A stretch of DNA of 64,000 bases from Thamnidium elegans (GCA_025201345.1 JAIXMG010000037.1:1-64000), one strand, 5' to 3'; shown: positions 41,352 to 53,263, numbered from the stretch's first letter. Program-made: numbers and translations. The notes: a model not told the origin generated them from the sequence alone.

Positions 41352-43517
41352 ATACCCCTTCCCCAAAGGAAAGCCCCACGTAGGTTTTTTTTTTTTTTTT
41401 TTTTTTTTAACCATTTATGTTTTCTTTATCTATAGCTCTTGCTAAGCGAGGAATATACCAGGGCTTGTTGATAGGTTTTCCATCATATTTTACAGGATGT
41501 AAACGATCAGTATGTGCCCAAGAAGCATACATTTTTCCATCCACTTCTGTAATTTGATAGGTATTGTAATCCAAATTACATTTTTCTATCCTATATGGGC
41601 CCATCCAGTTGAACCCCAAACCTCTTTTGCTTTCATGGCGTAGCATTACATAGTCACCTACTTGGAACGTCTGAGTAGTTTGGTTCTTAATAGCTGCATC
41701 CCATTTCTCTTTATCCTTTTCAGCCTGTATCTTCAATCTATCTTCAGCTAGAAATCAGTTTTCACGTAGATACCGTAGGTGTGTGAGGGCATCCTCAGCG
41801 ATTAGTTCCGGGTCTTCTTCTGTAAGTGGATCCATGAAAGGACGTAATGGATCACCTGGGAGAACTGGAGAGACGCCATAAGTCAAGTAAAAAGGGCTGA
41901 ATCCGGTTGTAGCATGTTTTCGAATTCGACATGAAAATAATGCAGTGTCGATAAACTCATCCCAACTATGAACTTCACCTTTTACATACTTTGTCAACAT
42001 GTGCTTAAAAGTTTGATTTAGGCGCTCACACTTTGAATTTGTACGTGGATGAAAAGCACTTGTAAAAATATGATGAGATTTGATTTTGGCCATATATTGT
42101 TTGAGTATTTTTGACATAAAATTAGCACCTCGATCAGTTACAGTTTCAGCAGGACAAGAAAACCGCATTACTATTTCTTCATAAATAAACTTAACTATTT
42201 GATCGGCAGTAGCAGCAGTTAAAGCTCTAGCAATAGGCCAATTGGTGTTGTAATCTACAGCCATGATAATCCACCTATTTCCATTTTTTGTAGTTGGAAG
42301 CTCACCAATAAAATCCAAATGCCAACGAGAGAAAGGCGGAGGAATATCCAACGGTTTCATCGGTGCGTGATGTACTCTTTTTTCATTTCTTGCGTGTAAC
42401 TGACACTCTGGACATTGACCCAACCATTTTATAATATCAGCAGTCATTTTTGGCCACCAAAATCGTGTTTTCATCAATTGTTGTACTGTAGTTTTTCCTT
42501 GGTGTCCAAAACCTCGGTGAAAGTCTTCAACTAGATCTGCCCGTCTTCTAAAAGGGATAAACTTTACCAATTTTTCATCACGGTTAGTATTTAATTTGTT
42601 AATTATTTTTCTCCAGACGTGATGATCTTTCACTACATATAAGTGCTGATTTTTTATAAGTTCTTTCTTGAATGTTTCAGGCCATGAGTCTTCATTTTTG
42701 AAATAATACAGAGGCCAATCTTGAACAGGATCAGTAATTAACATATCATTAAAGGAACTAGTCTTTTCAGAAATAGCTAATGCACAAACATCAGGTGAAT
42801 CATACAAGTATCTAGGCTCAAAAGAACTTTCATTTGGAACACAATTACGACCATCTCTTCGACTTAAGCTATCTGGCACAATTTGCTCTATTCCTTTTTT
42901 GTAAATAATTTTTGGAGAGTATAAATTCAATTCTGCCATCCATCTTTCCAAACGGGGTGAGATTTTGGCATTATCATTATAATACTTTAAAGGCAAATGG
43001 TCAGTGTATACTTCATAATCGTTACCGTCAATGAAACAACGCCAGGTACGTAAACAGTGTAAAATAACTAAGTATTCTCTTTCTTGAGCAGGATATAAGC
43101 GTTCCTGTGCACTATATTTATGAGATTCAAAAGCCACAGGTTTCCATTTATTGCTATCATTTGGATCTTCTTGAAGTAACACTCCTCCGCACATATAGTC
43201 TGAGCTATCACATTCGATCCTCCATCGGCTAGACATAGATGGTGTAAGTAATACAGGAGCTGAGGTAATCATACTTTTTATTTTTTCGAAAGCATCTTGA
43301 CAATTTTTATTCCAATCACTATTACGTTGCTTATGTCCACCTCCTTTTGTCAAGTCCGTAATTGGTGCAGCTATGCCAGAGAAAGAGGGAAGAAAAGACT
43401 TGTAGTATTGACACATACCAATAAATCGACGTACATCTTGAACATTTTTTGGAATGGGCCACGATAAAATAGCATCCACTTTTTTTTTAGAAGGACTTAT
43501 TCCCACATTAGTAATTA

Positions 43518-45149
43518 CAGTGGGCGGCAAAATTGTCCGCATGTTTGGAATTTCTGAGTATTTCAGCTTTAATATGCGCTTATTTACGTAGTCACGCAAC
43601 ATATTTTATATCATTTAAAAGCCACACATCTGGTAAGTCGAATGATACTAATTATATTATAGAGTGACTTAGTTCAACCTCCGAAAAACTACTATAAATG
43701 TGAGCACTACATGCGGACAATTTTGCCGGTTTGTAAAAAAATTAAATTTTTTATTCGTTTAAAATGAGATTAATGATTAATCCAATATCCTTTGGCTTTT
43801 AGAACTTCTGTACAACGCTTGTTCATACTTAGCATGAATGGTCTAATCTCTTCAGCCGTTATTCCATACCAAATATCGATGATTCGTTGCTTATGCTCTT
43901 TCATTGACGCTGGAGGCTTATCATAACGTGAGTACAAACGTTTTTTCAACATTCCCCAAATGTTTTCAATTGGGTTAAGGTCAGGTGACTGTGCGGGCCA
44001 AGTCATCGTATCAAAAGGCTGCTCTTCAAGCCACTGAGTTACTAATTTGGAGGTATGATTCGGATCATTATCATGCATAAATGTTATATCCTTTGGATTA
44101 ATACTATAGTCATGCAATGTTTTCATCAAATCTTCCACTAAAATTTGTTTATAGAGCTCCTTATCGAAAGTATCATCTATAAACACTAGATAACCCACGC
44201 CGGACCAGGTGATACAACTCCAAATTTTAAAAGATCCACCATTATGCTTTACTGTTTGCTGGATTTGGGATGGGCGGACGTTTTCAGTGACCCTTTTATA
44301 GCACCAGTGAGCACCGTCGGAGCGAAAGCGATTGATTTTGGTCTCGTCGGACCACACTACATCTTTCCAGTCCATATCCGTCCAATCAACGTGCATTTTG
44401 CCGAACACTAGGCGATTTTTTCTGCTCTTTACACTTAATAGTGGTTTTTCAGGCTTCTTATATCGCTCAATACCTCGCGATGAGAGATACCTACGGATAC
44501 TTCGATCGCTCAATGATACTCCCAGCTCACTTTTAAGCATTCTTGAAATTTCATTGGCTGATTCTACTCCATTTACAGTTACCTTTCTCACCATATAATC
44601 AATTGTTGTACTAGTAACTTTTTTTTTTCTACCTGCTTTTTGCGTTTCTCTCTCCGATAATTCATTTTTTCCTATTTTAGAAACAGTAGACTTACTTACA
44701 CCAGTTCTGGACGATATTTCACGTATACTGAGACCACTCTCCAAACATTGTAACACGTTTTCCTTTTTAGATCGCGAGAGGTTGCGCATGTCAATTTACC
44801 TTAATGAATTTGTAAAATACTAGAATGAAAAGAAATTAGAGCTGTAATAAAGGCTTGCTCTGTAGTTGTTATAAGCAAATTTTTATCTTCTACCAAATTG
44901 TGGTTCTTGAATTTAAAAAATTTAATTTTTTTATAAACCGGCAAAATTGTCCGCATGTAGTGCTCACATTCATAGTAGTTTTTCGGAGGTTGAACTAAGT
45001 CACTCTATAATATAATTAGTATCATTCGACTTACCAGATGTGTGGCTTTTAAATGATATAAAATATGTTGCGTGACTACGTAAATAAGCGCATATTAAAG
45101 CTGAAATACTCAGAAATTCCAAACATGCGGACAATTTTGCCGCCCACTG
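43518..45149 (-). mobile_element. Tc1 element B (DD34E), intact, in G1 pol
   Basis: Ends CAGTGGGCGGCAAAATTGTCC, TA on both sides (43516-43517, 45150-45151), 1632 bp. Each end is a unit of about 213-215 bp, closed on the inside by an inverted copy of GGCAAAATTGTCCGCATG (about 43715-43732 and 44937-44954). The two units are inverted repeats of each other over their full length. Confidence 0.95.
43770..44789 (-). CDS. Tc1 transposase B, DD34E
   Basis: 339 residues, ATG 44789. Paired helix-turn-helix in the first 120 residues (Ser-Ile-Arg-Glu-Ile-Ser-Ser-Arg-Thr-Gly-Val-Ser) with a Gly-Arg-Lys-Lys-Lys linker. Catalytic motifs Val-Trp-Ser-Asp-Glu-Thr, Met-His-Asp-Asn-Asp-Pro and Asn-Pro-Ile-Glu-Asn, with 34 residues between the last two. 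No stop or missing motif. It is close in sequence to transposase D (58784-59788). Confidence 0.95.
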   Translation of the reverse strand: MRNLSRSKKENVLQCLESGLSIREISSRTGVSKSTVSKIGKNELSERETQKAGRKKKVTSTTIDYMVRKVTVNGVESANEISRMLKSELGVSLSDRSIRRYLSSRGIERYKKPEKPLLSVKSRKNRLVFGKMHVDWTDMDWKDVVWSDETKINRFRSDGAHWCYKRVTENVRPSQIQQTVKHNGGSFKIWSCITWSGVGYLVFIDDTFDKELYKQILVEDLMKTLHDYSINPKDITFMHDNDPNHTSKLVTQWLEEQPFDTMTWPAQSPDLNPIENIWGMLKKRLYSRYDKPPASMKEHKQRIIDIWYGITAEEIRPFMLSMNKRCTEVLKAKGYWINH

Positions 45150-46644
45150 TATGTCATAACCTAAAAAGGTGAGTGTTTTTCGATTAAATTTGCATTTGTT
45201 TTGGTTTACAATTAGTCCAGCTTCGTCCAACTTTTTCATCACCATATGCACATGCTTTTTATGAGTCTCAATATCCTTGTCTTTGGTAAAAATAAGAACA
45301 TCGTCAATATAAACAATACAAATTTTATCAATATAATCATGTAATACAGCATTCATCATCTTCATAAACTGAGCGCCGCTGTTTTTTAAAGCAAAAGGTA
45401 TAACTTTCCATCTAAACTGACCATATCTAGTTGTTATAGTTGTCTTTTCAGAATCACTATCAGTTAATCTCTGTTGGTGAAATCCACTCTGCAAATCAAT
45501 TGAGCTAAAGTATTGAGCACCGTGTAATTGTTCAAGGCATTCATCAATTCGAGGCACAGGTATTCTTTGAGAAATAGTAGCCTTGTTAACTGAGCGAAAA
45601 TCACAAACCATTCTTAATTTTGGCGGTTGTCCTTCTACAGCAGCTGGACTTTTTACAAATAGTACGGGAGTACCATACTGAGAAGAAGTAGGTTCTATTA
45701 AGCCTTGCTTCAGTAAAGTGTCTAACTGTTTCTTTAATTCACGAAGTTCTAGTGTGCTCATTTTATATGGAGCCTTTGGCTGGATTTTGATTTCAGGGTC
45801 CAAAACTATCATATCTTCAACAGATTCACGTACAGGTGGTAATTTATCAATTTTTCCTTTAAATACTTTAGGATATGCTGTAGATAGTTCTTTGATCCAC
45901 TCTTCATTGATCCTCTCCTCTTCGGTCAACAGTGATGATGCACTTTTTGGTGTATTCACCATTACTGCAATGTCTTCGGAATTTTCGTTTTCAGATATAT
46001 CAATTAAAAAACACTCCTCAACTTTTTGTTTCTTCAACAATCTATCCAACTGGTTAGCAGTGATCAAAAAATTCAAATTATCTAAATCATCCAAATCGTC
46101 AAAATCCGTCCTATTGGTTTTTATTGTAGTAGCTACTTGAGTATCATTATCTGTCTTTATTATAATTTGTTGCGGAACCTCGTTATGCTGTATCATATGG
46201 AATTGTAAAGGCTGAATGATCGTCGTTTGTTTAGGATTGTTTCGAACCTTTATTTTCCAATTACCTGTAAACCAGTCAGGAATAGGTTGCACTTGTGATA
46301 ACCATGATCGACCCAAAATAACATCAAATTTTGTATCAAATACGTATGCTTCAATTCGATCGGTATAATTACCTAAAGCAATGGAAAATGAAGCAATCGA
46401 ATTAATAATAGTTTGTTGACCATTTGCTGTTTCAACGGATTGTCCTTGTCTAGCAGGTTTGACTTGTGAAACATAATTTAATAATCTTGGATTAACATAA
46501 TTAGCGCTTGCACCTGAATCAATTAATACGGTACACGGATGACCATCTATATAGATACGGTATAAAGGTAGTTTGTTTTGAATTAAACTAGCATTAAGCA
46601 TAAACTCGACATCCTTTTTTATAATTTATTTATCTACGGATCTT

Positions 46645-47694
46645 AGGTCATATATGGCCACCGCTGGATCTGGAATAATTGAGAGGGTTAAAAAATTACT
46701 ATACAAGGCGATTTTTCTTGTGTAACATAGTTTGTGTGACCATCGTGTAACATACTGCCAGAATCATTTTTGAGAGTTTTTGGTTCATTTCAATTTTTTC
46801 GCTTATAGTCACATGACTTACTTGAAATCAGCCCAGAAGTCCTCTATATGGATGTCTTGCCAAAATAAGTGAGTTTTGATGTTAGGATTTCGTCAAATAA
46901 ATCGTAAAACATGGTAGATTGATCGACTACTTGTATAAGCCATCTTTTTATATGCAAATAGTGGTTCTTGGCTAAAAATAAGTATTGCTGTTAATTAGTA
47001 CTTACAACGGAGGCAAATCCCGGGATTTATTTCAGGTTAAAAACCGCTCTATCGATTTCGTTAGTTGTTTTATCGTTGTATATAGATACTATTACAGTAA
47101 TAATAATAGTAATAAAGTTAGAATTAGTTACTAATAAGTAGTATTAAAAACAGAAGTAAAAAAGTAATATAGCTAAATAGTTATCAGAATAAAAATAGGT
47201 TGCCTGTGATATTAACGGTTATAAAATAAAAGTTATATCAAAAAAATAAAATAAAAAAGTAAAATAAATAGATAATTATCAGACTAGGAATCGATTGTTT
47301 TTTTTATTAATGAAAAAGTGTGTGTCTTATATACAAAATAAGTTAAATAAGCGCTTACCCACTTAATATGAAACATGGACAATGTTAACCATCTAATAGT
47401 GGATGAGCAATTTGGAAATATAAATAGTTTCTTTAGAAGGTCAATTGTAACAGCGATGCGTATTATGTTTCTAATTGGCTTCTTTAACAAACGACGTACG
47501 ATAGAGGCCTGTTGATTATAAATAATGTGACTATAAGCGAAAAAATTGAAATGAACCAAAAACTCTCAAAAATGATTCTGGCAGTATGTTACACGATGGT
47601 CACACAAACTATGTTACACAAGAAAAATCGCCTTGTATAGTAATTTTTTAACCCTCTCAATTATTCCAGATCCAGCGGTGGCCATATATGACCT
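46645..47694. mobile_element. Long-TIR MITE, about 1.05 kb, in G1
   Basis: Inverted arms of about 170 bp begin AGGTCATATATGGCCACC (46645) and end with the reverse complement (47694). The TSD is unclear (CTT left, TTT right). No gene. Its inner part 47205-47535 is similar to 60021-60352, inside the right end of Tc1 element D, so the two share a repeat. Confidence 0.82.
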
Positions 47695-48131
47695 TTTAAC
47701 CTTATCTACGCTTAACGGTTTGATATAAGAAGCAGTGTGGTATTTAACCATAAAAACTAACGCAAGTTATCACTCCAAATATATCTGAGGTGGTTACACA
47801 ACAACCTCAGTTAGGTATCGCTTACTACCCTGGTTCTTAAACCTAAATTATTCTTACTATAAAAAGGATATTTTACGAGGTAACCTTTTGTTCCCTCTCT
47901 TGTTTTTTAGAAGTCATTTTTTAATTAATAAAGATCCAAAAGAAGTTTCATCTTATTTTCTGCTGTCTCTTTTTATTTCATAATTCGATACTAAATATCT
48001 CAAGCAGATGATGGTAACACAGAGTATAATAATAAGTCAGTTTTAGAATAATGGTCAGAAGAAATTTGATCTTTATTGGTATTAGCAGTATTGCTTTGAT
48101 CTTGTTGGGGAGATGCTTGCTGATTATAACT
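47695..48131 (-). pseudogene. G1 gag fragments flanking the solo LTR
   Basis: Read on the reverse strand from 48131, the frame is Gln/Asn/Ser-rich (Ser-Tyr-Asn-Gln-Gln-Ala-Ser), then Leu-Leu-Leu-Tyr-Ser-Val-Leu-Pro-Ser-Ser-Ala. With the solo LTR and one AGCAG removed it continues Ser-Tyr-Ile-Lys-Pro-Leu-Ser-Val-Asp to the MITE at 47694. The Met is lost to the Tc1 insertion at 48132. Assignment to gag is by position upstream of PR. Confidence 0.45.
47736..48002 (-). repeat. Solo LTR, 267 bp, TSD AGCAG
   Basis: TGTGG..TCTCA, flanked by AGCAG at 47731-47735 and 48003-48007. A second copy of the same length is at 62931-63197. It is not the LTR of G2. No internal region in the window can be assigned to it. 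The strand is not certain. Confidence 0.9.
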
Positions 48132-48132
48132 A

Positions 48133-48345
48133 CTGTGAGGGGAAAAATGGTACCGTTTGATTGAAAAAATTAGGTTTTACATTAATTCAAGCCTGTTTGA
48201 GAATTTTATCAGCGTAAGTAATATTTTACTTTAAAGAGAAAAGTCTCAGCTATAAATGATGTAGCCTATGCGCTTGTAAGTTTACCACAGGTTGAATGGT
48301 CAAGTCTCAAATATTCCTTGTCAATAATTTATGAAAAAAATTAAA
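48133..48345. mobile_element. Tc1 DD37E terminal fragment
   Basis: Starts CTGTGAGGGGAAAAATGG after a TA and runs about 213 bp to a TA where another copy of the same family begins. It matches the left end of 22850-24494 in order, with scattered differences. The rest of this copy is absent. Confidence 0.85.
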
Positions 48346-48347
48346 TA

Positions 48348-49990
48348 CTGTGAGGGGAAAAATGGTACAATCCAATTGAGAAATTACTTGCTTTTCCTCC
48401 CATTTTTTTTTTGCTTACTTCCAAGTTTTGTAACTAGTATCAAATCTTCAGAATTAAAGAGACTTTCAAGTGACATAGTATTTGTAAAAGAATATTTAGT
48501 ATAGTACAAAATTTAATGAATAAAGTAAAATATTGGATTTTATTAAAATAGGAAAATATCTCAATAGCGAGTTGCTCCTCCTTTGGCCTTGACCACTGCT
48601 TCAATTCGAGCTGGCATAGTGTCCATATATTTAATACAGCCCTTTTGAGTAAATCCATACCATTACTTCTCAATTCGGTCTGCTAGTTCTTCTTTTGTCG
48701 CAGGTCTTGTTGCGTAATAGTCTGACCTCCGCTTTAGTCGATATCACACATGCTCTATAGGATTTAAATCCGGATTTTGCGCAGGCCAATCTAGCACAGT
48801 ATCTACAGAGAATCTGTTGTCAATAAACCACTGTTTAGCAGTTACAGAAGTGTGCGGAATTGCTTTGTCTTGTTGGAAACATATGGTAATCGGAGCCAGG
48901 TCAAAGTGATCAAGCGTGTCTATTAAAGATGTACCTAAAATTTTAACGTACTCCTCTGAGTTGACAGTTCCATCTATAATTGTAGCGCCATATCCTGGTT
49001 CTTTTGCTGCCATACAGCTCCAGAAAATGACTCCTCCACCATCTCCTTGCACATGAGGCTCCACTTGATGGGATCGTAAAGTCTCATCGCCATCGGACCA
49101 ATAAAAAGAACTACCGTCAGAATCCCACATATTGACCCTAGTCTCGTCAGAAAACGCCCACTGACACCACTAATCTACTGTAAGATACCTACAATTTTTT
49201 GCCCATGCCAGACGAATGATTATGTTTCTCCTGCTAACGAAGTTAGTCTTGACCTTCCTTTTTGCCTTAAATCCCATTTGTCGGAGAGACTTTCGAGTAC
49301 CATTCAATGACATTTCCACCTGCTCTGAACTTAAAAGTTTCTGAACACCTCGAGGATCTTCTAGAGCACCTGTTCGAAGCTGCCTTGCAACATAAGCTTT
49401 GGTCTGATAAGTCATTTTGCTTGATCTACTACCCTTGGTCACATGACCAGCTCCTAAGTAAAGCTTCCTAAGGCGAGTCAACGTATTTTTGGAAGTTGCT
49501 GGATAAGTTTTCATAATGCTAGAGTAAGGCACTTTACGGAACAGCAAAGACTTGATCGAATTCTTGAATTCAGAGGATAAACGGGGAACCATAATGTAAT
49601 ATTCAATATAAAAGGTAAATCAAAGTAGAAATGATCGAATATGAACCGTTAAACAGTTCTTAATATACTATTTTAATATTCTTAGCAAGGGCGTATATAC
49701 AGCATAACTCAGAGCATTTTTGAAGTTTATTCGACATTTCAATCTAGAGGAATGTTGTCGAATTCTAATGTAATCTATTTAATTTTTTTCATAAATTATT
49801 GACAAGGAATATTTGAGACCTGACAATTCAACCTGTGGTAAACTTACAAGCGCATAGGCTACATCATTTATAGCTGAGACTTTTCTCTTTAAAGTAAAAT
49901 ACTACTTACGCTGATAAAATTCTCAAACAGGCTTGAATTAATGTAAAACCTAATTTTTTCAATCAAACGGTACCATTTTTCCCCTCACAG
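48348..49990 (-). mobile_element. Tc1 DD37E element, decayed copy
   Basis: Ends CTGTGAGGGG and its complement, TA on both sides (48346-48347, 49991-49992), 1643 bp. It inserted at a TA inside a copy of its own family. Confidence 0.92.
48561..49592 (-). pseudogene. DD37E transposase with several nonsense mutations
   Basis: Same 1032-nt length as the intact gene at 23248-24279, no frameshift. Stops are found where the intact copy has Gln141 (TAG), Trp283 (TGA, just after Ile-Glu-His-Val) and Glu309 (TAA), plus many substitutions. Two of the three fit C-to-T or G-to-A transitions. Catalytic motifs remain readable. Confidence 0.93.
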
Positions 49991-50052
49991 TATACAAGGT
50001 AATTTTTTTTTTTTTAAAAAAAAACTATTAGTCTCTAATAGGATCAATATAA

Positions 50053-50591
50053 TAGTCTCAATTAATATATTTACCCAAGCTTTCGTCAGCAAGCATCATG
50101 TTGATTAAATGTCTCATTGCTCTTGAACCTTCTCGGCTGATGTTGTATGTATCACACTATATTTTTCGATATTGGTGAATGCAAATTTGGGAATATTCAA
50201 TTTATATTCAATATCATCATCAGCTTGCTCAAGATCTTCGAGTAATTCATTGTCAACTTCAGAAGAAGAAAAGGAGTCAGCAAGTAAACACTCAGAGTCA
50301 AATGGTTCTGTTATATAGATGGTTTAGTAAGTAAGACTATGGATATTTTATAGAATTTACGTGTCATTATCATTAATATTTACCTTCATTTTCTAAGAGA
50401 TCACCAGTAGTTTCTGGCTCATCATTGAAATCCATGTACTCGCTGTAGTCATACTCACTTTCGGAATTATTTGCAACTGGGGGATCAATAATTGAAAGGG
50501 ATCTGGCCTGTTGGACAAGGAGCTGGCGAACATAATTGATACTGTTGCTGGATACACGTGTACGCTTGTTGGGATTATAAGTAAAAGACAT
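50053..50591 (-). pseudogene. CACTA-2 putative transposase, 5' exons only
   Basis: Exon 1 is 50384-50591 (69 codons plus one base, from ATG 50591). The 76-bp intron is GTAAAT..AACAG. Exon 2 starts at 50307 and continues about 60 codons, acidic (Ser-Ser-Ser-Glu-Val-Asp-Asn-Glu). Further down another frame gives Ile-Ser-Arg-Glu-Gly-Ser-Arg-Ala-Met-Arg-His-Leu, so a second short intron or a frameshift is needed. The sequence ends at the Tc1 junction. No catalytic part is present; the family is inferred from element context. It may be the 5' part of the gene type whose 3' end is at 2-771. Confidence 0.5.
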
Positions 50592-51273
50592 TTTAATAAG
50601 CTGTTTAATGGAATATTTTTATTTGAAATTAATGTAAGTTATTTCTTTTTTTTTCTGGGTACTTTTATACAAAAAAATAACTTGGCATTTTTTTTTTTTA
50701 AAAAAAAGGCGTTTTACGGTAGATATTTTATCTTTGGCAATTATTTTCAAAATACTTGTTTGAACCACTCCTTGCGCTTTGTTTTATTTTTCTGGAACTA
50801 TCGGTGTAAATGAGGAGATATCTTTTACTTGGCATTAGCTTCAAAATAGTAGTAGGAACCAGTCATAGAGCTTCGTTTAATATTTTTGTGTAACTGAAAA
50901 TTTGCACAAAAAAAGATGTTGTAGACAATAATTGAACGCTAAATGGACACAAGAGTCAAAATGAAGAGATTATACCGATAACATAAAGTAAATGTACGTA
51001 TATATAAAAAATACAAAGCATTAAAATGATACCAACATGCTCCTAGACTAATACGATTGAATAGATGACTTGCTTTGAAAAATCTAGCCATTGGTTCCGC
51101 CCCTTTTTTTTTACTGAGATTTATTTCTTGCTTCTACCTAAACGGGACGTTTGACAGAAAACTATTTTGGTTCCTCGTCAGGTAAATAATGGATTTAAAA
51201 TTGTATTTAAAGGAACTTTTTTACTTTAGAAAAAAAAAACATTCTACTTTTATTTTAAAAACGCAAATATAAT
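50592..51273. promoter_or_regulatory. Divergent intergenic region of CACTA-2
   Basis: 680 bp between two start codons that point away from each other, so probably a bidirectional promoter. It has two diverged direct repeats of about 80 bp (near 50725-50805 and 50820-50900, sharing TATCTTT..TTGGCA..TTCAAAATA). No gene. Confidence 0.45.
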
Positions 51274-52245
51274 ATGACTGACGGCAATGAATACCCTTTG
51301 GACTCTCTTCGGTTTTTACAAGAGTTTGACGTCAATCCCTCTCTTTCTGGCTCTGTTAAACTTGACACTCTTATAGGGGAAGTACGAGAAATTAAGGTGA
51401 TGTTATCTCAACTGTTGGCCTTGAATAGTAGAAACTCTTCTGGCTTCTCTTTTAATCCTGTTTCATTGGGTTCAGGTAATAATTTGGTTAAGGAAATAAA
51501 TATTATTTTGTTTGGTTCTAACCACTGTTTGTTTATTTAGGATCTCGCTCTGTAAGTACAAGCCAGTTGCAAATCAACCCGTCTTCTTTTGAGATCTTCA
51601 ATAGCCAAGAAAAGGTCGATGATATTGTAAGCAAGGCAGAAAGCAACCGTGGTAAACGCTGCTATGGTAAGAGTAATGTCTCTTTGAAAACTGGTGTAGC
51701 ACCCAACAATGTGAAGAATCTGATCACAGCAATGTGTACTCTTTGGCTGGAAAAGAAGAATGTTACGTACGGCATGGCTACGACCGAAGAAGATCATGAG
51801 GCACGACTTCAAGATGCAGTTGATTGATACGAAAAGACAAATGTATTGGTCACTCTGTTTGTTCGTACGCACTTTGAGAACGCAAACCAAGGATTTCGAT
51901 GGTCAGCCATGTCAAAGGGAGACAGGGAACGCATGGCGTTGGTTGTCGAGCACATTGTCTTGGAGACGCTCACCAACCAAGCCTGTCTTCCATTGAATTG
52001 TGCAGAAGACAGTTGGGTAGCATGTTACTTGCTGTCTGTAGCTATTCGTAACGAAGGTTCAAGAAAGGCCGGAAGGAAATCAAACGTAAGCTATTTTATT
52101 ACTTTTTTTTTTTTGATTGACATAATAGGTCGCTATTGAAGTCGACGAGTATTCAATCGCTGGTATGGTAGAAGAAATTGAATTACCACAGGTAAGTATT
52201 GATGGAGTCCATCAGGTGTTAGGCGAGAAGAGAAAAAGAGGTTAG
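51274..52245 (+). pseudogene. CACTA-2 accessory (TnpA-like by position) gene, one in-frame TGA
   Basis: Three exons in phase: 51274-51475, 51541-52085 and 52129-52245, with introns of 65 bp (GTAATA..TTTAG) and 43 bp (GTAAGC..AATAG). This gives 287 codons including one TGA at 51825-51827 between Ala-Val-Asp and Tyr-Glu-Lys; a Trp codon would fit there. The N-terminal part has a Leu-rich helix (Gly-Glu-Val-Arg-Glu-Ile-Lys-Val-Met-Leu), the middle is mixed with conserved-looking Trp residues, and the C-terminus is basic (Gly-Glu-Lys-Arg-Lys-Arg-Gly). No known domain recognised. By analogy with EnSpm it could bind the subterminal repeats. Confidence 0.6.
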
Positions 52246-53084
52246 ACCAATAGAATCTTTGCCTTTTTTTTTTTTTTTGTATAAATAGCTTGTTTTTTTC
52301 TTTATTTTACTTTTCTTTTCTTTTTTTATTTTACTTTTCCTTCCTTTTTTCTTTTTTTTTTACAAATAAATAAAAGTTCTTTTTTTTTGAACTTTGTGTA
52401 CAATTGTTCCCAATCATGTTGTAATTCATCCCATTCTTCGAGATCAGGTAATGTTCTGTCAAGTATATAATTTATTTAGTTCTAACACTATTGTTTTTAT
52501 TTTATAAAGCTTGTATTTCTACTACTACTCACTCTAAGGCTTTTTTTTGCCTTTTATAAAGCTAAATGGTAATTATATCACTTGATTCAAACTTAATAGC
52601 TTATTCTAACTCTTTTTTTATTCAAGGCATTGTCTTATTCCGCCTGTGTATTCTCCTCTTATTTTACTGTGCGTTATTTATGTAATTATCACTTGATTCA
52701 AACTTAATATTTTATTCTAACTCTTTCTTTTATTCAGGGTATTAGCTTCTTTCATGTGTGTATTATCCTCTTACTTTACTATACCCTAATTAATTCCTGT
52801 ACATACTAGAAGATAATAGCAGACTATTATATAAACATATATCCTTACCCTTAATATACATAAATCCCACAAAAAACCATTTGTAAATAATAAAAAATTT
52901 CGCTTTTTTTTATAATTCCTTATTTTCTATATATAAATGTATCTCAAAATGTGCTATCGATACCCTATTATTGAATAAATATTTTATGTAATGACCTTTT
53001 AATGATCCAATAAGAGCTGTAATCTTTTTTTTTACAAATAAATTTTATTAAGGTTAAACTAGCGATATTGATAGCTGAATCATT
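52246..53084. other. CACTA-2 3' flank, no gene seen
   Basis: T-rich, with pyrimidine tracts (52260-52390) and two diverged copies of a segment containing TCACTTGATTCAAACTTAATA (about 52578 and 52688). No coding frame of interest. Confidence 0.55.
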
Positions 53085-53263
53085 AATGATAAATTATTAT
53101 CACTGATGATAAATCAAGTACTGATGATAGTCCCAATCATCAATGATAATTCTAATCATCAGTGATAAATCTTAATCATTGCTGATAAATTTATCATCAA
53201 TGATAATTCAATCATCACTGATTAGCAGTGATGATAAATTTATCATTTCTGCTCGCCTTGGTG
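53085..53263. repeat. CACTA-2 subterminal palindrome array and right TIR
   Basis: At least ten TGATAA or TTATCA words in alternating orientation, several as ATGATAAATTTATCAT-like palindromes, interleaved with TCATCA(C/A)TGAT. Ends CTCGCCTTGGTG at 53263. Confidence 0.85.

Larger units (their letters stand above)
41407..46601 (-). pseudogene. G1 pol: PR, RT, RNase H, INT; one in-frame TGA and a Tc1 insert
   Basis: PR has Leu-Ile-Asp-Ser-Gly-Ala-Ser. RT has Met-Val-Cys-Asp-Phe-Arg-Ser-Val-Asn, Ser-Ser-Ile-Asp-Leu-Gln-Ser-Gly and Tyr-Ile-Asp-Asp-Val-Leu. Removing the Tc1 (43518-45149) and one TA joins Gly-Tyr-Asp-Ile to Ile-Thr-Asn-Val-Gly in frame. RNase H has Glu-Cys-Asp-Ser-Ser-Asp and Tyr-Thr-Asp-His. 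INT has the HHCC site, His-Leu-Asp-Phe, Val-Thr-Asp-Arg-Gly and Cys-Glu-Arg-Leu-Asn. A TGA at 41752-41754 lies between Arg-Glu-Asn and Phe-Leu-Ala; beyond it the frame continues to 41407. A CGA-to-TGA change is the simplest cause. No chromodomain at the end. Confidence 0.9.
41147..48131 (-). mobile_element. Ty3/gypsy element G1, nearly intact pol, gag mostly lost
   Basis: Pol frames fill 41407-46601 around a Tc1 insertion. A purine tract (GGGGAAGGGG on the reverse strand, 41355-41364) precedes what looks like the 3' LTR start (TGTCG, 41351). That LTR is cut after about 205 bp by gypsy G2 at 41146. Gag survives only as fragments around the solo LTR (47695-48131). The 5' LTR is not seen. Bases 41365-41406 are pol 3' flank with a long T run. 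Confidence 0.82.
49993..53263. mobile_element. CACTA-2: CACTA element with two divergent genes, left end lost
   Basis: The right end at 53263 (reverse strand CACCAAGGCGAG) sits in gypsy G3 gag. The left side is cut at the Tc1 copy ending at 49990. It contains the 5' part of a putative transposase gene on the minus strand and an accessory gene on the plus strand, plus dense subterminal palindromes. The right end is shared with CACTA-1. Confidence 0.75.

Noticed and set aside
47284..47559. 91-codon frame inside the long-TIR MITE
   Set aside because: Overlaps a TIR and a noncoding repeat shared with 60021-60352, where the frame is not kept.
51537..51890. 117-codon minus-strand frame
   Set aside because: Shadow of the spliced CACTA-2 accessory gene.
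53085..53250. CRISPR-like array
   Set aside because: Short palindromic words with irregular spacing, not equal repeats with spacers; they are CACTA subterminal repeats in a eukaryote.
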